From: Petrosia ficiformis
Lineage: Eukaryota > Porifera > Demospongiae > Haplosclerida > Petrosiidae
Direction: 5' to 3'
Assembly (NCBI GenBank): GCA_947044365.1
Contig: OX345640.1
Span: 6,808,001 to 6,872,000 of the forward strand
DNA: 64,000 bases
The position numbers were made by a program, and so were the translations under genes. Position 1 is the stretch's first letter. Every line of letters begins with the position of its first letter. Below, piece after piece: positions 61,301-64,000 of this stretch. Under the pieces are notes generated by a model. It did not search any database and was not told where the DNA came from. It worked only from the letters and a program-made list of their open reading frames with translations.

Positions 61301-63967
61301 TCTTGACTCAAAGTCCTTTATGTTTGGTACCTTTGTGCTCAGAAAAAGTGGCGGGGCTGATGATGACGCAATTGATGCAATGCAAAAATTGTATACGCAA
61401 CCAGAAATATTCATTTTATATATAAGAGGTATGTACATTGAAATATTTTGGGGAATTAATTCAGTGTTTACAGTGCAGCATTGTATTCCATGATTAATAA
61501 GTTAACAATTATTTTAGAACAGAGGTGACACTATTGCCACTTAATATCATGTAACTAGACTCCTCCCACTGCAAGCGAGGGGAAGCCTATTCATCACTTA
61601 AGTAAAAGTACTGTTAGGAAGGGGCCCTTGTTTCTATGGCAAAGTAATCTTATAGAGTAAAATGTCAATTATTGGACACCACCCCTACTCAGATGCTATA
61701 GCGCTCTATCTACCACCACAACTGGAATTACTACACATAGTAAGAAAGTATAGTAAGTAATATTTCTGTATAACAAGTTTCATGATGATTGCTTGCTTCG
61801 TCTTGAAGTTATAAGCTGCAAAAATGAAATTCAGACACACCTATGATTGGAAAAATTAATATATTTACAGACAGCTATTCAATGTATTCATACGTCTTAT
61901 AGAACAGCGGAAATAAATGGCTACTGTACCATCTGCTGCAACATCTACTATAGTCATAAACCAAATCGTGCCTCTTACAGTTGCTTGACTGATTTTTTGT
62001 ATTTAACTATCTGGATCATTCTGAGCAATCAATAATTCGCCCCGCCTTTTGTAAATAGTACAGTGCTTAATTGGAAGTATAATTTTTGGTGACTAATAAA
62101 ATAAAATTTATTAATTCCAATTGAACTCTATTACAAAAAGGTGTGGCCGATTATTGAGTGATTCATTGTTATCAATAGTCTCGCATAGCCAGCCCCTCCC
62201 ACTCTAACTTTGATTTGATGTAGTACTTTGCTAGCAATTAATAGTCACAATACAATATCAGTTATGTTCAGATGTGTCTGGTTGTCCCCAGGAGTCTTCT
62301 CAAATCTGGAAATAGTAACCGTGAGTGATATATATAAATTGTCATAACTTTACAACTGAAAGGTTTTAGCAAGGACAACTTGTTATTTTTCATCATTGTA
62401 AAATTTGAAGTCTGCCGCTAGCTTGCTCTAGCTGCCAATATTCATAGTTTTTCCGAACATACAAACACACAAACACACATGCAGATAGACACACACAAAC
62501 ACACAATAATTATGATTGCCATATCCTTCCACCTATACTTCGCGGTGAGGGTAATGAAGCCAAATAGCATCACGATAAAACACATGTTCACTTTACTGAA
62601 GTAAGAACTCAGTATAATAATGTATTTATGAATAACTACATGGGAGACATAAATTTCCAGTGATGTTTCTGTTTCTGATTGGCTTGTTCTATTTTGGATG
62701 CACAGCACAAGTTGATGTGTATATACATTAACTTGTGCTGTACTAGACACTTCTCTTCTATTGCAAGGGTGTAGATAATGTGGGGGCTAGGGGGCTTTAG
62801 CCTCCCCCAGATTTTCAGTGTGTTAATATGTACAAAGCTTTAAACATTTGGAAAAGAAACAGTTACAAAACAACACAACATATGGTCACGTCATGCGTGA
62901 CTCATTTTTGATCATATTGTCCAAACATACTACTATTACGCTGAATGAATTCATTCACATGGATATGTGTGAATGAAAAGGGTGTAACCCCACAGAAGTG
63001 GGCATGGCTTAAAATGTTTTCACAGCCCGCTTTGCGTGCCACATACTTTCGCCCCCCCCCCCCCCACTTTCTAAAAGTTATGTACACCCTTGTATTGTAG
63101 TGAGATAGATCTCGCTTCATTCACTAATAGCAACAATGCTTGTTGCAATTATTACTCCATGCACCCAATATTGTTGTCTTGAATAGCCAGACCCAACACA
63201 CTACAATGGAAGGGTCTGCTCAACTCAGCATACAATCATTTCTCAAGTAGCATTTTAGTGGGTGATAAACCACTAATCATATTCATAACCAAAACAAGTA
63301 TATTCATAACAACACTAGTCAGCTGTCATTTAGTTTTATTAGGTACTTACGCTTTTGACAAGTGCTACTACAGTAGGTTGACCAGACCCTTTCTTCATAG
63401 TAGGTTGGGTCTGGCTATGTGTGACTACCAAAACTGTAGTTACATCAATGCCAAATTACAGATTGCTTGCAGTTGCATGAAAAAACAATTATAGTTTGTC
63501 AGTTTCCTCATTGGCAACTACAAATAGGATATTTATTATACTAATTTTAACTGACCTTCCTGTGCTTCAGTATGCACTGCTTCTAGTTTATCAAAAGGTT
63601 TACCTATTGAGTGTTCACAATGGAAATTAAAGTCAATACACTATATGTATAACTTACCACACTCTTTCAGTACTATCTTTCCAATATGAACTGTAGTCTT
63701 ATATTTAAGTAATATAACACCAAATATTATGAGCTTGTCATAATCATCAACTGCTTTTTCAAGAACTTTGTTGAATGCATCACTCTGACCAGTGATAGAC
63801 GTTTCGTGCGTAACTTCAGAGCAGTCTTGTTCATCAAAGACTCCCTCTAGTAACAGCATTTTAGCCATAACAACAGGATTATTCAGCTGACCATGATAGT
63901 GCTGCATAAGAATAGAAGAAGCTTTCTTAGCCATCGCCGGAGTAATATCGATCTCGATTTCTGACAT
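33812..63967 (-). CDS. Gene B: full-length paralogue of gene A, with damaged 3' ankyrin exons
   Basis: Exons in order: 63658-63967, 63556-63603, 57646-58292, 57499-57586, 56853-56924, 49607-49777, 48944-48984, 48780-48881, 48519-48611, 47979-48077, 47299-47370, 46663-46755, 45974-46066, 44243-44341, 43724-43822, [42880-42951], 41525-41617, 41355-41447, 40175-40273, [39699-39797], [37373-37522], 36115-36213, [35741-35837], 34190-34288, 33812-33922. Brackets mark broken exons. Without them the frame is 906 residues plus a stop. Domain order equals gene A. I chose the start at 63965-63967 (MSEIEIDIT); an in-frame ATG at 63986-63988 could add seven residues. Whether the 3' exons beyond 36,213 belong to this transcript is inferred from strand, phase and repeat type. 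Confidence 0.7.
34190..34288 (-). CDS. Gene B ankyrin exon, penultimate
   Basis: An intact 99-bp exon: DGRTPLHDASEHGHTDVV, then KTLISHGGDIFAKDK. Acceptor TACAG, donor GTAAGT. Phase 0 at both ends. Confidence 0.7.
34446..35215. repeat. Minisatellite, 18-bp unit ACAACCAGTACAACTAAT
   Basis: Perfect and near-perfect units at 34,830-35,040, with diverged units out to both ends and a non-repeat island at about 34,560-34,830. It lies in the intron between gene B exons 34190 and 35741. Confidence 0.85.
35399..35664. mobile_element. MITE, TAGTGTTGTTTTAG family, in gene B 3' region
   Basis: A 266-bp element between ankyrin exons 34190 and 35741. TIR TAGTGTTGTTTTAG with a slightly diverged partner (CTAAACAACACTA) and an imperfect 8-bp flanking repeat. 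Confidence 0.65.
35741..35837 (-). pseudogene. Degenerate gene B ankyrin exon, 97 bp
   Basis: Splice borders are present, but the exon is 97 bp instead of 99 and the TPLH core is gone. The middle still reads CGHDNIVNILMVHEGDI. Inclusion would shift the frame of the next exon, so it is probably a relic. Confidence 0.5.
36115..36213 (-). CDS. Gene B ankyrin exon
   Basis: An intact 99-bp phase 0 exon: DKNTPLHWASYSGHSEVVQL, then LLSHGAHVNVKDE. Borders are CTACAG and GTAAGT. The copy B homology to copy A begins just to its right, so its copy A counterpart would lie outside the window. Confidence 0.7.
37373..37522 (-). pseudogene. Gene B ankyrin exon carrying a palindromic 51-bp insertion and stop
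   Basis: The borders (GTGTAAGT donor, AG acceptor) are intact, but the exon is 150 bp, exactly 99 plus 51. It opens DKWTPLHYASRDGHSQIVTL and then hits TAA inside the insertion. The extra bases are inverted copies of nearby exon sequence, producing nested palindromes. Removing them would give a normal 33-residue repeat. Skipping keeps the frame. Confidence 0.7.
38213..39243. repeat. Copy B-only 1.0-kb intronic segment with a foldback pair
   Basis: Copy A passes directly from TTCATTGTGAGTA to CTACAAACTAATC (about 930-955). The copy B segment starts with TATCTGTCAAGTGG, whose complement CCACTTGACAGAT is at 38,402-38,414; a related GAGCTTAAACTCTAAGTAG unit occurs at 36,958. No coding evidence. 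Confidence 0.5.
39699..39797 (-). pseudogene. Gene B ankyrin exon with deleted donor
   Basis: A good 99-bp ankyrin repeat (YKKTPLHLASERGH, ending EAQDK), but the next bases are AATTTAA, not GT. Copy A sequence of about 190 bp, spanning the donor and adjoining intron, is absent here. Read through, the frame ends at 39645 after 17 foreign residues. The exon is either skipped or gives a truncated alternative end. Confidence 0.6.
40175..41617 (-). CDS. Gene B ankyrin exons 41525-41617, 41355-41447, 40175-40273
   Basis: Two 93-bp divergent repeats (DKAVIEAL and DEALYVAMKMNY types) and one 99-bp repeat (NKKTPLHWASARGD). All have intact AG and GT borders and phase 0 ends. They correspond to copy A exons 4629-4721, 4459-4551 and 3273-3371. 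Confidence 0.72.
42880..42951 (-). pseudogene. Gene B 72-bp ankyrin exon with lost acceptor
   Basis: The open frame encodes YGTTPIDIAKGDEVIEALKK and a short tail like its copy A counterpart, but the acceptor reads ACAA instead of ACAG (A reads TTACAG). The donor GT remains. Without the acceptor the exon should be skipped, which removes 24 codons in frame. Confidence 0.6.
43724..48984 (-). CDS. Gene B linker and ankyrin cassette 1 (nine exons)
   Basis: Exons 48944-48984 (41 bp), 48780-48881 (102), 48519-48611 (93), 47979-48077 (99, YGYTPLHDASRSGN), 47299-47370 (72), 46663-46755 (93), 45974-46066 (93), 44243-44341 (99) and 43724-43822 (99). Borders are canonical. Two differences from copy A: 47979-48077 has no counterpart there, and the exon/intron unit around 43724 looks like a local duplicate of that around 44243, while the copy A exon at 7176 is missing. 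Confidence 0.72.
44825..45154. repeat. MITE, TAGTGTTGTTTTAG family, copy B
   Basis: Counterpart of 8732-9053 at the same intronic position, so the insertion predates the duplication. Confidence 0.6.
45538..45726 (+). CDS. Copy B counterpart of the plus-strand ORF
   Basis: A 62-residue frame with the same ending (FSEFSIEGF) and stop. Ile to Met and His to Asn changes relative to copy A. Here the upstream reading is out of frame, which supports the acceptor near 45,530 rather than a longer single ORF. Confidence 0.35.
   Translation: MYSANTAVSITTLKILAQKIASKMYPGEERIFGGIGFAVTGALVSALMQGSPNFSEFSIEGF
49607..57586 (-). CDS. Gene B coiled-coil exons (57499-57586, 56853-56924, 49607-49777)
   Basis: Three exons of 88, 72 and 171 bp with the same phases as in copy A. 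Replacements are few (for example Val to Ile and Ala to Thr in the first, Asn to Lys in the last). The intron between 49777 and 56853 contains the 5.4-kb Ty3/gypsy element and a 0.5-kb repeat found only in copy B. Confidence 0.72.
50028..50204 (-). repeat. 3' LTR of the gypsy element
   Basis: A 177-bp repeat nearly identical to 55280-55462. Differences are a few substitutions and a 6-bp indel (GTCTACC against GTCTAGATCTACC). Confidence 0.85.
50356..51834 (-). pseudogene. pol 3' part: RNase H end, linker and integrase
   Basis: 51577-51834 resumes the end of RNase H (IEIKYRPGHQNLNADALSR) and is closed by a TAG in frame with the next ORF. 50356-51573 is integrase: an HHCC zinc finger (HAGSFAGH then CRSCLTC), the catalytic D (VGVDIMELP), D (LSDRGANLL) and E (GLVENFNRTL), and a C-terminal GPY/F-type module (YFGPYRVMEL). 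No chromodomain was recognised. Integrase itself is open over 405 codons. Confidence 0.88.
51854..54058 (-). pseudogene. pol 5' part: zinc knuckle, protease, reverse transcriptase, RNase H start
   Basis: Opens with a CX2CX4HX4C zinc knuckle (KCHRCGSSRHLWRDC). The aspartic protease region has LVDLGSSATI, where the family normally has D-S/T-G, so the active site looks altered. Reverse transcriptase has FCVDYRMLN, the PFGLCNAPATFQRLM region and the catalytic YIDDILIFS. RNase H begins with LHTDASGDGLGAVLEQ and then breaks off after LKHYRVY, where a deletion between two GTGTACA repeats shifts the frame into a stop. In frame with gag across its TGA. Confidence 0.88.
54059..55200 (-). pseudogene. 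gag of the gypsy element (interrupted)
   Basis: Starts at ATG 55198-55200. The N-terminal part is a long coiled coil, interrupted by TGA at 55141-55143 and ended by another TGA at 54676. After a frame change the capsid-like part (54059-54625) begins MEKHAELQNWTKR and contains the usual gag-like SYAEDFESLFE segment. It ends in TGA at 54059-54061. The CCHC zinc knuckle that normally closes gag lies just past this stop in the same frame. The same three stops are present in copy A, so gag was defective before the duplication. Confidence 0.8.
55280..55462 (-). repeat. 5' LTR of the gypsy element
   Basis: A 183-bp repeat, short for a Ty3/gypsy LTR. It starts TGTAATGTAGTCCACC on the element strand and is followed by the primer-binding site. 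Confidence 0.85.
55545..56066. mobile_element. 0.5-kb insertion found only in copy B
   Basis: Copy A runs directly from TATGTAATTTATATATATAG to the shared right flank at 15,580-15,595. Copy B has about 520 extra bases starting with the palindrome ATGGCCCGTAGGGCCAT and including a diverged copy of the 16,557 repeat family. No transposase frame was seen. Confidence 0.6.
57646..58292 (-). CDS. Gene B exon 3, 215-codon helical domain
   Basis: Counterpart of 17156-17802 with the same length, phase and borders. Five amino-acid replacements are visible between the copies (for example EST/ESI, NRS/NRP, HIMM/HIMV). The frame is fully open. Confidence 0.75.
63556..63603 (-). CDS. Gene B exon 2, short linker
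   Basis: A 48-bp counterpart of 22928-22975 with the same phase and borders. Confidence 0.7.
63658..63967 (-). CDS. Gene B exon 1, CARD/death-fold-like N-terminus
   Basis: Encodes about 103 residues starting MSEIEIDITPAMAKK, with a helical, death-fold-like pattern to the GTAAG donor at 63656-63657. It keeps the three codons deleted in copy A and a sense TCA at codon 2. The window ends 33 bp upstream, so no promoter can be judged. Confidence 0.75.
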
Positions 63968-64000
63968 TACGACCACACCCCACAACATACCGCCACGTCA

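Larger units (their letters stand above)
36287..64000. repeat. Segmental duplication copy B
   Basis: Direct-orientation copy of 76-23363. Homology begins at the bases after TATTTAATTATTAATAG near 36287. It is longer than A mainly because it keeps the gypsy pol region and 36.75-37.88 kb and 38.2-39.2 kb, which A lacks. Confidence 0.85.

Overview
This is an AT-rich eukaryotic window, most likely from a metazoan and possibly a demosponge. The reasons are spliceosomal introns with GT/AG borders, many 33-residue ankyrin-repeat exons, death-fold-like modules, a Ty3/gypsy LTR element and many hAT-type and foldback elements. The taxon is inference; there is no rRNA, tRNA or organellar marker. No bacterial feature was seen.

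The window is dominated by one large direct segmental duplication. Copy A runs from about 76 to at least 23,360. Copy B runs from about 36,287 to the right edge. Each copy carries the same minus-strand gene: an N-terminal death-fold/CARD-like exon, a short linker exon, a 215-codon helical exon, four coiled-coil or linker exons, then a long array of one-repeat ankyrin exons (99, 93 or 72 bp). Every exon joins in phase: copy A gives 814 uninterrupted codons inside the window, counted from an internal Met. Gene B is seen from its start (63,967) to a stop codon (33,812). Gene A loses its 3' end at the left edge.

The two genes are damaged in opposite halves. Gene A has a stop at codon 2 and a 9-bp deletion in exon 1, but every ankyrin exon visible is intact. 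Gene B has an intact start, but four ankyrin exons are broken: an acceptor lost at 42,880, a donor lost at 39,699, a palindromic 51-bp insertion with a stop at 37,373, and a frameshift at 35,741. Because ankyrin exons are phase 0 at both ends, skipping the four leaves a 906-residue frame.

A Ty3/gypsy element in the coiled-coil intron was already dead before the duplication, since both copies share stops. Copy B keeps LTR-gag-pol-LTR; copy A has lost pol and one LTR. Other insertions differ between copies and leave empty sites: a hAT MITE and a perfect 138-bp inverted repeat in A, and a 0.5-kb repeat in B.

Between the copies (about 23,400-36,200) lie a decayed death-fold gene fragment, a truncated hAT transposase, a 665-bp hAT derivative with perfect 8-bp target duplications, two tRNA-derived SINE-like units, several minisatellites, and the last exons of gene B. 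Long stretches without a call are introns or AT-rich intergenic DNA.
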